A stretch of DNA of 64,000 nt, from NCBI GenBank assembly GCA_002433025.1, contig DJGZ01000017.1:1-64000 (forward strand), in the 5' to 3' direction. Both the position numbers and the translations under genes were made by a program. Each line of letters opens with the position of its first letter. Position 1 is the stretch's first letter. The notes under the pieces are model-generated. The model was not told where the DNA came from, did no database searches, and saw only the letters and a list, made by a program, of their open reading frames with translations. The DNA comes from Bacteroidales bacterium UBA5833 (GTDB lineage: Bacteria > Bacteroidota > Bacteroidia > Bacteroidales > Lentimicrobiaceae). Shown here piece after piece: positions 24,427 to 34,178 of this stretch.

Positions 24427-24567
24427 ATGCTTGCGACACTGAAATTCCCTATTATGGGTTATGTCAAAATCAGACTCATTGTAAAAAACGGTTATAAGTG
24501 GCTGGCTGAACTGATCGGCGCAGAGCTTGAAATTGAAGTTACAGAGGATGATTTTGTCCTTGATTAA
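24427..24567 (+). CDS. Possible 46-residue small protein
   Basis: A complete ATG-to-TAA frame coding for 46 residues, beginning MLATLKFPIMGYVKIRLIV and ending in an acidic tail (EVTEDDFVLD). The N-terminal half is basic and hydrophobic, the C-terminal half acidic, which looks like a folded micro-protein or small membrane-associated peptide. It lies in an otherwise empty gap, preceded by a hairpin. I do not recognise it. It has plausible amino-acid composition and a stop followed by noncoding sequence, but at this length chance is a real alternative. Confidence 0.4.
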   Translation: MLATLKFPIMGYVKIRLIVKNGYKWLAELIGAELEIEVTEDDFVLD

Positions 24568-24799
24568 GTTAACAAAAGCGTTTAACCCAGCCTTTTATCC
24601 TGACTCAGGAAGGTGAACTATAACCTTCCCTGCATTGCTTTTGGTAAACAGAAAGAATATATATCCCGATCATTCAGGCATAATGTTCCCGTGCTGAATC
24701 CTGCCACATTATCAATCCTGTGTTTCTAACATGTCTTCTCACCTGAACAGGAAGACTTTCGCTTAAACTGTTAACTTTGCATCAGGTTAATTTCATTCT

Positions 24800-25462
24800 A
24801 TGATTCAGGCGAGAGAAATAGTCAAATCGTATGGAAGTCTCAAGGTACTGAAAGGGGTATCTGTAGTGATTGATAAAGGAGAGATCGTTTCGGTGACCGG
24901 CGCTTCGGGAGCCGGGAAATCGACCCTGCTTCACATTCTCAGCACCATCGACCGTGCCGACAGCGGGCATGTGGTTGTTGACGGAATTGAAACAGGTAAA
25001 CTTAATGACCGTAAACTTGCCGGATTCAGAAACCGGAAAGTGGGTTTTGTTTTTCAGTTTCACCACCTGCTGCCTGAATTTACAGCCCTTGAGAATGTCT
25101 GCATTCCCGCATTTATTGCCGGGACCGGTCGCAGGGAAGCTGAACTCAGGGCCATGGAATTGCTTGATTTTCTGAACCTGAAAGATCGCTTCTCTCACAA
25201 ACCTTCAGAATTATCGGGGGGAGAACAACAGCGCATAGCGGTAGCCAGGGCTCTGATCAACAGTCCTTCGGTGATAATGGCTGATGAACCTTCGGGCAAT
25301 CTCGACTCAACCAACGCCAGGCAGCTGCATCAGCTCTTCTTTGAGTTGCGCGAAAAGTTCAGCCAAACCATTCTTATTGTCACCCACAATGAAGAACTTG
25401 CCGAAATGGCTGATCGCAGGCTCTTTATGCGAGACGGGCTCATTTTTGACCACAAAACCTGA
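24800..25462 (+). CDS. lolD: LolD-like ABC transporter ATP-binding protein
   Basis: A 220-residue ABC ATPase. Walker A is GASGAGKST, the Q-loop is FQFHHLLPEFTALENV, the signature is LSGGEQQR, Walker B is VIMADEPSGNLD, and the switch His is in IVTHNEE. The HHLLPEFTALENV segment is typical of LolD/MacB-type ATPases that drive lipoprotein release or extrusion from the inner membrane. No permease (lolC/lolE) is next to it; in Bacteroidetes a lone lolD-like gene is common. The gap to the next gene is 96 bp. Confidence 0.88.
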   Translation: MIQAREIVKSYGSLKVLKGVSVVIDKGEIVSVTGASGAGKSTLLHILSTIDRADSGHVVVDGIETGKLNDRKLAGFRNRKVGFVFQFHHLLPEFTALENVCIPAFIAGTGRREAELRAMELLDFLNLKDRFSHKPSELSGGEQQRIAVARALINSPSVIMADEPSGNLDSTNARQLHQLFFELREKFSQTILIVTHNEELAEMADRRLFMRDGLIFDHKT

Positions 25463-25558
25463 TTTAGCGCAGCACCCAATAAACTTTCCGGATTTTCGTT
25501 TTGTTATAGCGCTGAATGGCAAAAAGCAATACGTGATTATCAATTATCTGACCACAAA

Positions 25559-28500
25559 ATGATTAAATATTTTTCGACCCGGCCTTTATCCGTCTTCCTG
25601 CTGGCATGTTCACTCTTTCTTGGATATGGCATAGAAGCCAATGCTCAAAGCATTGACCCCGCCAGGTTACAGCAATTTGAAGAGGCCATCCTCCGGGGTG
25701 AGGAATTTCTGCAGGCAAAGGATTATGCAAGGGCTAAAGCCGAATATCAGAAAGCTTTAAGTATTGACCCTTCGGCAAAATTCCCGAAAGATAAGCTGGC
25801 TCAGATCAGGAAGTTTTACACAGATCCTGAAGACGAAGCACGCTTCAGTAATGCAGTTGAACAAGGTAACCGCCTTCTGCTAGCGAAGAATTTCGAAGCA
25901 GCCAGGGATCAGTTTTCGATTGCGGTCAACATTAAACCTGAAGACAAATCAAGCCGCGACAAACTTGCTGAAGCCGAGAGACTTGCCAGAGAAAGGCAGG
26001 AGATGGTGAATCAATTTGAAAAAATCGTAGCAGAAGCTGATAAATTGTACACCTCAGGAAACATGCAGGCTGCCAGGGATAAATATGCCGAAGCTTCGGC
26101 CCTGATTCCCGAACAAAGCCTTCCACAGCAACGCATCCGTGACATCGATGGTAAACTTGCGTCAGAAAAAGCGAAGCAGGATTCATATGACAACCTCCTG
26201 ACTGAAGCGGATGAAGCCTATATGAACAGGAACTTCGTTACTGCAAAACTAAAGTATGAGCAGGCCCTGAAAATAAAACCATCTGAAAACTATCCCAAAA
26301 GCATGCTTTCAAGAGTTGCTGAAGGATTGACTCAACAAAAGGATGCACTGGCAAATTATCAGACCGTTATCGCGTCTGCCGACCGATTATTTCAGACAGG
26401 TGATTACGAAACAGCTCTTGGGGCATATCAGCAGGCTGCGGGAATTCTGCCGGAGGAAAAATATCCGAAAACAAGGATCGGAGAAATCAACGGTTTGTTG
26501 CAGCAACAAAAGGAGCTTGAAGAAAATTACAATGATGCGGTAACCCGCGGGGACGCCCTGATGCTGGAAAAAAAATATGAAGAAGCCCGGACAATATTCC
26601 AGCAGGCTTCTGCCCTGAAACCTTCCGAAACATATCCCAGGCAAAAGATTGCAGAGATTGCCGGTCTTACAGCTGCAGCAAAAGAAGCAGAATTAAATAA
26701 GGCATATCAGGAGGCAATTTCAACAGCTGATAATTTTTTCAGTATTCCCGATTACCCATCAGCCCTGAATGCATACGGGCAAGCCAAAACAATCAAACCT
26801 GCCGAACATTATCCTGACCAGCAGATTTCCAGAATCAATGATATACTGGCCAAAGAAAAGGCGGACCAACAAGCATTCAGCAATGCCATCGCAGAAGCCG
26901 ATCAGTTATTCAACTCAGGGAACTATACAGGGGCTAAAGAGAAGTACAACCAGGCACTGGGAATAAAACCGGGGGAAGCATATCCGGCATCACAAATTTC
27001 AAAGGCAGATCAGCAACTGGCCTTCCAAAAAGAGAAGGACGAACTTTACCTGAAAACTGTGAAAGAGGCTGACCTTATGTATGCTGATAAAAACGTGAGC
27101 AATGCCCTGGCTGAATATAACAAGGCAGCATTGCTTAAGCCGGGTGAAACCTATCCAAAAGAACAAATCGCAAAATTGCAGACTGAACTTGACAACCTAA
27201 GGTCGGCAGAAGAAAAATACAACAATTTCATTGCCGAAGGGGACCGTTTATACGCCAACCGGGACCTTGAAAATTCTGCCAATGCCTATAACAATGCACT
27301 GGCCATCAGACCAGGGGAAAAATATCCTTCAGAGCGTATAGCCCGGATCGGACAGGAAATGGAGAATCAGCGCATTCAGCGTGAAAACTATTCTGCGGAA
27401 ATTGCAAAAGCCGACCAGATGTTCAGCGACGGAAAGTACGGGGAAGCCAGTAAGACCTATACCAGGGCGGCAGGCATCTTGCCGGGTGAAAATTATCCTC
27501 AGGAGCAGATAGCAAAAATTGAAAAAATAATCAGGGAACGTGAGTCGCTGGAAGAAAGTTATGCAGCATATATTTCGGAAGGGGATGCCGCCTTCGCTGA
27601 TAAAAATTACCAGGCAGCTACCACAGCATACCAGCAGGCACTGAAGCTTAAGCCCGGCGAGAAATATCCAACCGAGCGCATTGCCCTGGCCGGTAAAGAA
27701 CTGGAAACGGCCCTCCAACTATCAGCAGGGTATCAGAAGGCCATTACTGAAGGAGATATTCTTTTCAATTCAGGATCGCTCAGGGAAGCCAGGGATAAGT
27801 ATGCCGACGCACTCAAACTACAGCCCGGTGAAACCTATCCTGCCAGCCAGATTGAACGGATCGCGCAAATGCAGGCCGAGCAGCTGGCCAATGAGCAAAA
27901 ATTCAACAAAGCCATTGAAGATGGCGACCGTTTCTTTAATGCCAGAGATTACCGCCAGGCACAAACCCTTTACAATGAAGCCTTGCTGATCAGGCAGAAT
28001 GCGGCTCATCCGGCAGGCAGGATTGCAGAAATAGCAAAAATACTGGGAGAGCAGGAGGCAACCGACAAACAGTATGCGGATGCCATTCAGCTTGGTGACA
28101 ATTTGTTGTCGCAAAATCAGCTTGATGAGGCTGTAATGGCTTACCAGCAGGCTGCGCGGCTCAAGCCATCTGAATCTTACCCGGGCAAACAGATTGAACT
28201 GATTGAATTAAAGAAATCTGAGGCGAAAACGCTCAGCGAAAACTATGCAAGTACCATTTCCGCTTCTGATGCTGCATTTGAAACCAAAAACTATTCAGTT
28301 GCGCTGGCTTCATACCAGAAGGCACTGGACTACAAGCCCGGCAGTGAATATCCATCATCAAAAATCAGGGAGATCAACGGCATACTGGAAGAGCAGAAAA
28401 TGCTGGCCGACAGGGAATATTATGAAGCAATCCGGCAGGCTGATCAGCTTTTCAGCGAAGATGATTACACTTCTGCCGTTAAATTTTATGAAAATGCTTC

Positions 28501-29089
28501 CGCACTCAAGCCGGGTGAAAAGCATCCACAGGACAGAATCCTTGCTATCCGAACCATTATGCAGGAGCGAACCCTGAATCAGCTTGCCACGTACAATAAA
28601 CATATCATCAATGCTGACAGGTTGTACCAGGATAAAATATTTGACCAGGCGATCGACGCATATCTTGCGGCATTCAATGCCAGACCGGATGAAACCTATC
28701 CAGGAGAAATGATCAGAAAGATCAGAAAATACCTGGAAGATCATGCCATGGTTGACCTGATCAGCGATCCAACGGTAATTGATGCAGACACAGAAAAGAA
28801 ATTCAGTTTCAACCCGATTGAAATGCGACTGCGGAAAAATAATTATGTATCCATCAAAGGCCGGAAAACCAGCGAAGCCGACCCTAAAGTTTACGTGAAT
28901 TACGGAAAAGGCAACCAAAAGAACGGAGGCATTGTTATCAGGAGCATAACGACGGAAGAAAACGGAGATTACCTGGTGCGAGTGAGCATTCAGGACAAAT
29001 GGTACCGCGAGGACAATAACTGGATAGGTATATACGCGGAAGGTGGCAGCATTGAGATTTCAAAAATGCAGATAGCCCAGGGAGATTAA
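25559..29089 (+). CDS. Exported protein with about 18 TPR-like repeats and a C-terminal beta domain
   Basis: A 1176-residue protein. Residues 1-30 are a signal peptide ending in ANAQS. From about residue 35 to 1060 it is a run of about 18 units of 57 residues. Each has A(D)xLFxxGxYxxAxxxYxxAxxLKPGE followed by YPxxxIxxI and a Gln/Glu-rich linker. The helix pairs resemble TPRs with an extra long helix in each unit, so an extended solenoid is expected. The C-terminal 100 residues (from about DLISDPTVID) are beta-rich, with repeated aromatic and charged residues. No enzyme motifs are visible. It may be a periplasmic or surface scaffold. Units are diverged at the protein level, so this is an old expansion. 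Confidence 0.75.
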   Translation: MIKYFSTRPLSVFLLACSLFLGYGIEANAQSIDPARLQQFEEAILRGEEFLQAKDYARAKAEYQKALSIDPSAKFPKDKLAQIRKFYTDPEDEARFSNAVEQGNRLLLAKNFEAARDQFSIAVNIKPEDKSSRDKLAEAERLARERQEMVNQFEKIVAEADKLYTSGNMQAARDKYAEASALIPEQSLPQQRIRDIDGKLASEKAKQDSYDNLLTEADEAYMNRNFVTAKLKYEQALKIKPSENYPKSMLSRVAEGLTQQKDALANYQTVIASADRLFQTGDYETALGAYQQAAGILPEEKYPKTRIGEINGLLQQQKELEENYNDAVTRGDALMLEKKYEEARTIFQQASALKPSETYPRQKIAEIAGLTAAAKEAELNKAYQEAISTADNFFSIPDYPSALNAYGQAKTIKPAEHYPDQQISRINDILAKEKADQQAFSNAIAEADQLFNSGNYTGAKEKYNQALGIKPGEAYPASQISKADQQLAFQKEKDELYLKTVKEADLMYADKNVSNALAEYNKAALLKPGETYPKEQIAKLQTELDNLRSAEEKYNNFIAEGDRLYANRDLENSANAYNNALAIRPGEKYPSERIARIGQEMENQRIQRENYSAEIAKADQMFSDGKYGEASKTYTRAAGILPGENYPQEQIAKIEKIIRERESLEESYAAYISEGDAAFADKNYQAATTAYQQALKLKPGEKYPTERIALAGKELETALQLSAGYQKAITEGDILFNSGSLREARDKYADALKLQPGETYPASQIERIAQMQAEQLANEQKFNKAIEDGDRFFNARDYRQAQTLYNEALLIRQNAAHPAGRIAEIAKILGEQEATDKQYADAIQLGDNLLSQNQLDEAVMAYQQAARLKPSESYPGKQIELIELKKSEAKTLSENYASTISASDAAFETKNYSVALASYQKALDYKPGSEYPSSKIREINGILEEQKMLADREYYEAIRQADQLFSEDDYTSAVKFYENASALKPGEKHPQDRILAIRTIMQERTLNQLATYNKHIINADRLYQDKIFDQAIDAYLAAFNARPDETYPGEMIRKIRKYLEDHAMVDLISDPTVIDADTEKKFSFNPIEMRLRKNNYVSIKGRKTSEADPKVYVNYGKGNQKNGGIVIRSITTEENGDYLVRVSIQDKWYREDNNWIGIYAEGGSIEISKMQIAQGD

Positions 29090-29248
29090 TCACCATCAGA
29101 ACATATCCTTCATAACTTTTCCTTTATAGAGAGGATACATTTTCCTTTTGAATTCAATATCAATGCAATACAAAATCACCTCTCCGGCTTTTTAAAATTT
29201 TTCAATATTGCGGTTGAAACTTCGGAGAAGATCAATTTTTTAAGACAT

Positions 29249-29274
29249 TTGCAGCAAGCTGCAAACTGCTGCAA
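29249..29274. promoter_or_regulatory. Palindrome at the start of the aminotransferase gene
   Basis: TTGCAGCAAGCTGCAA (29249-29264) has perfect 7-bp arms around AA. A third copy of GCTGCAA follows at 29268-29274, ending 2 bp before the ATG at 29277. It could be an operator or an mRNA hairpin that hides the start region. No regulator is known for it. Confidence 0.4.
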
Positions 29275-29276
29275 TT

Positions 29277-30737
29277 ATGGAGAAATATTTTGATACATTC
29301 CGTTTGAATACCATCGGCCATGATGCTGTGTATGATACTCCTTACGGAAGGCAAAGGCTGATTTATGCTGACTGGATCGCCAGCGGAAGGTTATACAGGC
29401 CGATTGAAGACAGGCTTTCAAACGAAATAGGCCCTTTTATCGGCAATACCCATACTGAGACCAGTGAGACCGGCACCTCCATGACCAGGGCGTATCATGA
29501 AGCGCATAAGCGGATAAAAAAACACGTGAATGCAGGGCCGGAGGACGTTATTATCACCGCCGGTTTTGGTATGACCGGGGTAATTGTGAAGTTTCAGCGG
29601 ATGATGGGATTGAAGATGTGTGGCCAGCTCACCGACAGCAAATGCTTCAAGGAAAAAGAGCGCCCGGTCGTGTTTGTGACACATATGGAACACCACAGCA
29701 ATCACACTTCATGGTTCGAGACTATGAGCGACGTGGTTGTACTTACTCCTGACAAGGATTTGCTGGTTGACCCTGAAGAACTGCGCCGACAGTTGGAAAA
29801 TTACAAAGACCGGCCGCTGAAGATAGGAGCGTTTACGGCCTGTTCAAATGTTACTGGCGTGGGGACGCCATATCACCAGCTGGCAAGGATTATGCATGAG
29901 AACGGCGGTTTTTGTTTTATTGATTTTGCCGCATCTGCGCCATATGCCGATATCAATATGCATCCCGGAGACCCGCTTGAAAAGCTGGATGCAGTCCTTT
30001 TTTCTCCCCATAAGTTTCTGGGCGGCCCGGGTTCTTCTGGTGTGTTGATTTTTGACCGGTCAATGTACAAAAGCAGAACACCTGACCAGCCCGGCGGCGG
30101 GACCGTTGACTGGACAAATCCATGGGGCGAATACAAATATGTTGATGATATCGAACTGCGCGAAGACGGCGGCACTCCCGGCTTCATGCAGGCTATCCGC
30201 ACAGCGCTCTGCATTGAGCTCAAGGAGCGCATGGGCACTATAAATATTGCCAAGCGGGAGGAGGAATTGCTGGATCATGCTTTTAAAGGGATGGATAAAA
30301 TTCCCGGATTGCATATTCTTGCCAATAATCAGCGTAAACGCCTTGGCGTCATCTCATTTTACTTCGAGAACATTCATTACAACCTGGTTGTGAAACTCCT
30401 TTCTGATAAATACGGGGTACAGGTACGTGGCGGATGTGCCTGTGCAGGGACTTACGGGCATTACCTTCTGGATGTAAGCTATGAGCATTCAAAAAGAATC
30501 ACTGAGCTGATCAATCATGGCGATCTCTCTCAAAAGCCCGGTTGGGTCAGGCTCTCCCTGCATCCAACGATGAAAAACAGTGAACTGGATCATATCCTGA
30601 GCGCGCTGAAAGAAATCAGTATTCATCACCAGACCTGGATGAAGGATTACATGTATAACAAGCACACGAACGAATTCAGGCATATCCGTGACAATTGCCA
30701 CATTACCAATAGGGTGAACGAATGGTTCAAGTTATAA
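29277..30737 (+). CDS. Class V aminotransferase / cysteine desulfurase-like protein
   Basis: A 486-residue PLP enzyme of the class V fold. The PLP lysine is in FSPHKFLGGPGSSG, HMEHHSNHTSW is the substrate-side motif, and CSNVTGVGTP and FIDFAASAPY are typical of NifS/CsdA-related enzymes. RGGCACAGTYGHYLLD has a Cys-containing loop at the position of the desulfurase catalytic Cys, but the pattern (GCACAG) differs from SufS/IscS. The family members with this layout are annotated as aminotransferases of unknown substrate. It is monocistronic, with a palindrome over the start region. Confidence 0.82.
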   Translation: MEKYFDTFRLNTIGHDAVYDTPYGRQRLIYADWIASGRLYRPIEDRLSNEIGPFIGNTHTETSETGTSMTRAYHEAHKRIKKHVNAGPEDVIITAGFGMTGVIVKFQRMMGLKMCGQLTDSKCFKEKERPVVFVTHMEHHSNHTSWFETMSDVVVLTPDKDLLVDPEELRRQLENYKDRPLKIGAFTACSNVTGVGTPYHQLARIMHENGGFCFIDFAASAPYADINMHPGDPLEKLDAVLFSPHKFLGGPGSSGVLIFDRSMYKSRTPDQPGGGTVDWTNPWGEYKYVDDIELREDGGTPGFMQAIRTALCIELKERMGTINIAKREEELLDHAFKGMDKIPGLHILANNQRKRLGVISFYFENIHYNLVVKLLSDKYGVQVRGGCACAGTYGHYLLDVSYEHSKRITELINHGDLSQKPGWVRLSLHPTMKNSELDHILSALKEISIHHQTWMKDYMYNKHTNEFRHIRDNCHITNRVNEWFKL

Positions 30738-30784
30738 CAGGCGTTCGGGAGAAGAAAATCTGATATTTCAAATCTCCACGACTG

Positions 30785-32140
30785 TTAATTGGCTTTGCGG
30801 AGGGTGATAAGGGTGATTTCCGGAAGAATGCCCACCCTGCCGGGGTAAGCGATGTGGCCTAATCCACGGTTCACATAAAGATAATTATCCCTTCCATCAC
30901 GGTTGCCCTGTATGGTCAGGCCGGCCCAGTGTTTATACATATATCGGGCCGGACTCCACTTCATACCGAATGCTTCTATGCCCATCTGCATACCATGGGT
31001 ATGCCCCGAGAGGGTAAGATCAAACCGGGGGTAGTTTTCCAGAACCTCAGCATCCCAATGGGTAGGATCATGAGAAAGCAGGATATTAAAATCACCATAC
31101 TCCACCCCCTCCATTGTTTTTGCCAGATCGCCATAGCGCTTAAACCTGGGTGTCGCGCTCCAGTTTTCAACACCCGCAATCAACAAACGGGCACTGTCAA
31201 TACTGATTACTTCTGTGGTATTTTGCAAAAGTTTCCATCCTATTGATTTATAAAAATCAATAAGTACATTCAGGTTCTCTTCCTTCTCCTGAGGAGTTTT
31301 CCAGGATGTATAATCCCCGTAATCATGGTTGCCCAGGATGGCGTATACACCAAGCGGAGCTTTGACTTGTGCAAGAAAGGATTCGAAACCTTTCACCTCA
31401 GCGGATGAATAATTGACCATATCTCCGGTAAACACAACAATATCCGGATTTAACGCATTGACTTTGTCGATGGCCCGCTGCAACGGTGCAGCCGACATCC
31501 AGCTACCCAGGTGCAGATCGGAAAGCTGAACAATTTTCAGCCCTTCCAGGGCATCCGGCAATTCCTCTATCTTAAGAGTAACAGTGTGAACCTTAAATTT
31601 ATACACCCATATGGTGCTCCCAATCAATAACCCGGCAAAAGCCAGACCTCCGATAAATAATCCCATTCGTCTGAAAAAAAGAAATAATTTGCCTGAAGTT
31701 TCAGATTTCTTCCTGAAGAAAAAATCTTTAACAAAGGCTTTGATTTGTAAAAAAAAGACCGGTAACAACGGTATCAGCATGATGACTTTGGCAATATAGG
31801 CCATCAATGCAATACCCGGCAGATAGATCCGCCAGAATTTACCCATTGACTGCAGCGGAAAAACTGCTGTACCCAGAAGAAAAAGCAATAAAACAGCCAG
31901 AGGGAACCACCATAAAACACTAAAGAACCGCTTTATATGACTCCCGAACTTGTTCAGCAGACTGCCGATATTTTTTAAAATCAGCCAATCGAATATGAAG
32001 AGTAGTACCAGAAAAGGCATGCGCCCGGCATATTTGGGCATTGAATACTGCATCAAAAGGTACAGGGCTGTGATCAAAATAAATCCTGCAATAGCCGGGA
32101 TCAACCACTTAAAAAACCTGTGCTGAAAAATGCCCTTCAA
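30785..32140 (-). CDS. Membrane-anchored metallophosphoesterase
   Basis: A 451-residue protein with about five N-terminal membrane segments (residues 10-165) and a C-terminal calcineurin-like phosphoesterase domain facing the cytoplasm or periplasm. Metal motifs are LSDLHLGSW, VFTGDMVNY, ILGNHDYGDY, LLSHDP and LSGHTHGMQMG. The layout matches YaeI-like phosphoesterases, some of which act on lipid pyrophosphates or UDP-sugar lipids. The substrate here cannot be told. It is separate from its neighbours: the hydro-lyase gene upstream has its own terminator. Confidence 0.87.
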   Translation of the reverse strand: MKGIFQHRFFKWLIPAIAGFILITALYLLMQYSMPKYAGRMPFLVLLFIFDWLILKNIGSLLNKFGSHIKRFFSVLWWFPLAVLLLFLLGTAVFPLQSMGKFWRIYLPGIALMAYIAKVIMLIPLLPVFFLQIKAFVKDFFFRKKSETSGKLFLFFRRMGLFIGGLAFAGLLIGSTIWVYKFKVHTVTLKIEELPDALEGLKIVQLSDLHLGSWMSAAPLQRAIDKVNALNPDIVVFTGDMVNYSSAEVKGFESFLAQVKAPLGVYAILGNHDYGDYTSWKTPQEKEENLNVLIDFYKSIGWKLLQNTTEVISIDSARLLIAGVENWSATPRFKRYGDLAKTMEGVEYGDFNILLSHDPTHWDAEVLENYPRFDLTLSGHTHGMQMGIEAFGMKWSPARYMYKHWAGLTIQGNRDGRDNYLYVNRGLGHIAYPGRVGILPEITLITLRKAN

Positions 32141-32172
32141 AATCTGTATGAATGCGGATGCTGTAATGAAAA

Positions 32173-32201
32173 ACCGGCCGGTGAATGTATCTCCGGCCGG
32201 T
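32173..32201 (-). terminator. Terminator after the LeuCD-like gene
   Basis: ACCGGCCGG (32173-32181) pairs perfectly with CCGGCCGGT (32193-32201). On the minus strand the stem is followed by TTTTTC. It is 22 bp beyond the stop of the fused hydro-lyase gene. Confidence 0.8.
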
Positions 32202-32222
32202 GCAAAAATACGAATTATTTAT

Positions 32223-34001
32223 TTACGACATTGATTTAACATAATTTACCAAGCCTTTGGCATCGAAAATCCCCATTAGTTTTGCAGGCAGCGGAGAAAA
32301 TCTGAATTCTTTTCCTGCAATGGTAACGAAGCCGCCGGCAAAATCAATTTCAACCTTATCACCCTGCTTATAAGCATCCACTGCTTCAGGAAGTAAAATG
32401 ATCGGCAATCCCTGGTTAACAGATGAGCGGTAGAAAATCCGGTTTACTGATTTGCAGATAACGGCTTTAACACCGGCATAAGCAAGTCCTACACATGGGT
32501 GCTCCCGTGAGCTGCCGCAACCGAAATTAGCGCCTGCCATAAGGATATCTCCTTCTTTCACCCTTTCGGAGAAACTGTCGTCAAATCCCTTGAAGAGATA
32601 TGGCATAATTTTCTCAGCCTCCGAACTGTTGATCTCATAGGTAAATTTTCCTGCAAACATCTGGTCGGTATTCAGGTTGTCCACATCGGCATAGTTCCAG
32701 GTTCCGCTGGCATAGCGATCCTCATCCTTTGCAATATCAACCGTTTTGCTTTGCTCTATTGTAAAAGGAAATTTGTCAGAAAAATGGTCGCCGCGCGGAT
32801 CTGCAATCTCGCCTTTCAGCGCCGAATATGCCACTACCGCAGGAGAAGCAAGGTATATGGATGATTCCTTGTTGCCCATCCGTCCCTTGAAATTACGGTT
32901 TGCCGTAGAAATTACGTTGTAACCATCTGCAGGGATCCCCTGACCTGTTCCCAGGCAGGGTCCGCAACTGGGGGCAAGCACATTGGCGCCTGCTTCCATA
33001 AACAAACGGATCAGTCCTTCTTCCATGGCCTGCAGATAAATTTCCTGAGATGCCGGGATGATCAGTAACTGGAATCCATCCGGAAGTTTTTTCCCTTTCA
33101 GTATACAGGCTGCTTCGCGCAGGTCCTCAATACGTCCATTGGTACAGGTTCCAATCAGCGCCTGGTTCAGTTTAACCCCCTTAACTTCGGCCAGTGCTTT
33201 CACATTGTCAACATGATGAGGAGCTGCAACCACCGGGAACAGGTCATTCAGATTAATTTCGATCTCCCTGGCATAGCAGGCATCCGGGTCAGCCCATTCG
33301 CCTTCCGCTTTATAACCAAGCCATTCAGAAAGTACTTCATCGGCCGGGAAAACAGCGTTTTTGGCTCCCATTTCCGAAGCCAGGTTGGCAATGGTCATAC
33401 GGTCAGAAATATTCAGTGTCTTAACGCCTTCGCCATGGTATTCAATTGACATATAATCGGCTCCGCTGGAACCAATCATTCCGATGATCCACAATGAAAG
33501 GTCTTTTGCATAAACGCCCTTTGGAAGTTTCCCGTTAAGCGTGATTTTGATGCTTTCCGGCACGCGGAACCAGGTCTCACCCTGCTTCCACAGACCGGCA
33601 GTCTCGGTGCGGTCAATGCCTGCAGCGAAAGCGTTAAAAGCACCTGCAGTGCATGTATGACTGTCGCTTCCAACCACAATCATCTTTGGCCTGGCATATT
33701 TCGAAACAATCTGGTGGCAGATTCCTTTACCTACATCGTGAAATTTTTCAATCCCCTGTTGCCTGACAATATCCCTGATCTTCTGGTAGTCGTTGGCAAG
33801 TTTGGCATTGGTCGGCGGAGCATTGTGATCAAGTACGATCAGTAGCTGACCGGGATCGGACACTTTCACCCCTCCCATCTTTGCAAATGTTCCTGCAATA
33901 CTGGATGTATTGTCGTGGGTAAGAATAATATCCGGTTTACGGAATACAATGGCGCCGGCTTCGGCTCCCATGATTTTTTCTGCAAAAGTTTTACCTTTCA
34001 T
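32223..34001 (-). CDS. Fused LeuC-LeuD type hydro-lyase (3-isopropylmalate dehydratase / homoaconitase family)
   Basis: A 592-residue protein holding both the large and small subunits of a dehydratase in one chain. The first 440 residues are LeuC-like, with VGSDSHTCTAGAF, IGTCTNGR (first cluster Cys) and APSCGPCLGTG (the other two). The last part is LeuD-like, with GANFGCGSSREHP as the substrate-binding loop. The [4Fe-4S] cluster would act as Lewis acid for a dehydration-hydration reaction. Separate leuCD is the norm; a fused form is also seen in several anaerobes under the names aconitase or homoaconitase. A canonical aconitase is encoded at 51526-53793, so this enzyme may act on another substrate. 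No leuA or leuB is nearby. Confidence 0.88.
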   Translation of the reverse strand: MKGKTFAEKIMGAEAGAIVFRKPDIILTHDNTSSIAGTFAKMGGVKVSDPGQLLIVLDHNAPPTNAKLANDYQKIRDIVRQQGIEKFHDVGKGICHQIVSKYARPKMIVVGSDSHTCTAGAFNAFAAGIDRTETAGLWKQGETWFRVPESIKITLNGKLPKGVYAKDLSLWIIGMIGSSGADYMSIEYHGEGVKTLNISDRMTIANLASEMGAKNAVFPADEVLSEWLGYKAEGEWADPDACYAREIEINLNDLFPVVAAPHHVDNVKALAEVKGVKLNQALIGTCTNGRIEDLREAACILKGKKLPDGFQLLIIPASQEIYLQAMEEGLIRLFMEAGANVLAPSCGPCLGTGQGIPADGYNVISTANRNFKGRMGNKESSIYLASPAVVAYSALKGEIADPRGDHFSDKFPFTIEQSKTVDIAKDEDRYASGTWNYADVDNLNTDQMFAGKFTYEINSSEAEKIMPYLFKGFDDSFSERVKEGDILMAGANFGCGSSREHPCVGLAYAGVKAVICKSVNRIFYRSSVNQGLPIILLPEAVDAYKQGDKVEIDFAGGFVTIAGKEFRFSPLPAKLMGIFDAKGLVNYVKSMS

Positions 34002-34123
34002 GGTGTTGCTTTTGATTTGTTTATGGATAATAGGAATTTCTGCCTGATTAATGCAACGAATTTACAGGTTTTCCGGCACCTTCTCCCTTCAGGCCAAAAA
34101 TATTTTGCCGTAAGAGAAATCAT

Positions 34124-34149
34124 TAAAAAACCACCGCTGAAGGTGGTTT
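34124..34149 (-). terminator. Terminator after the lipoprotein gene
   Basis: AAACCACC (34128-34135) pairs with GGTGGTTT (34142-34149) around a GCTGAA loop. On the minus strand the stem runs into TTTTTT. It lies 30 bp after the stop of the 34179 gene. Confidence 0.82.
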
Positions 34150-34178
34150 ATCATTCATGCAAGCTGCTGATACTTCAA

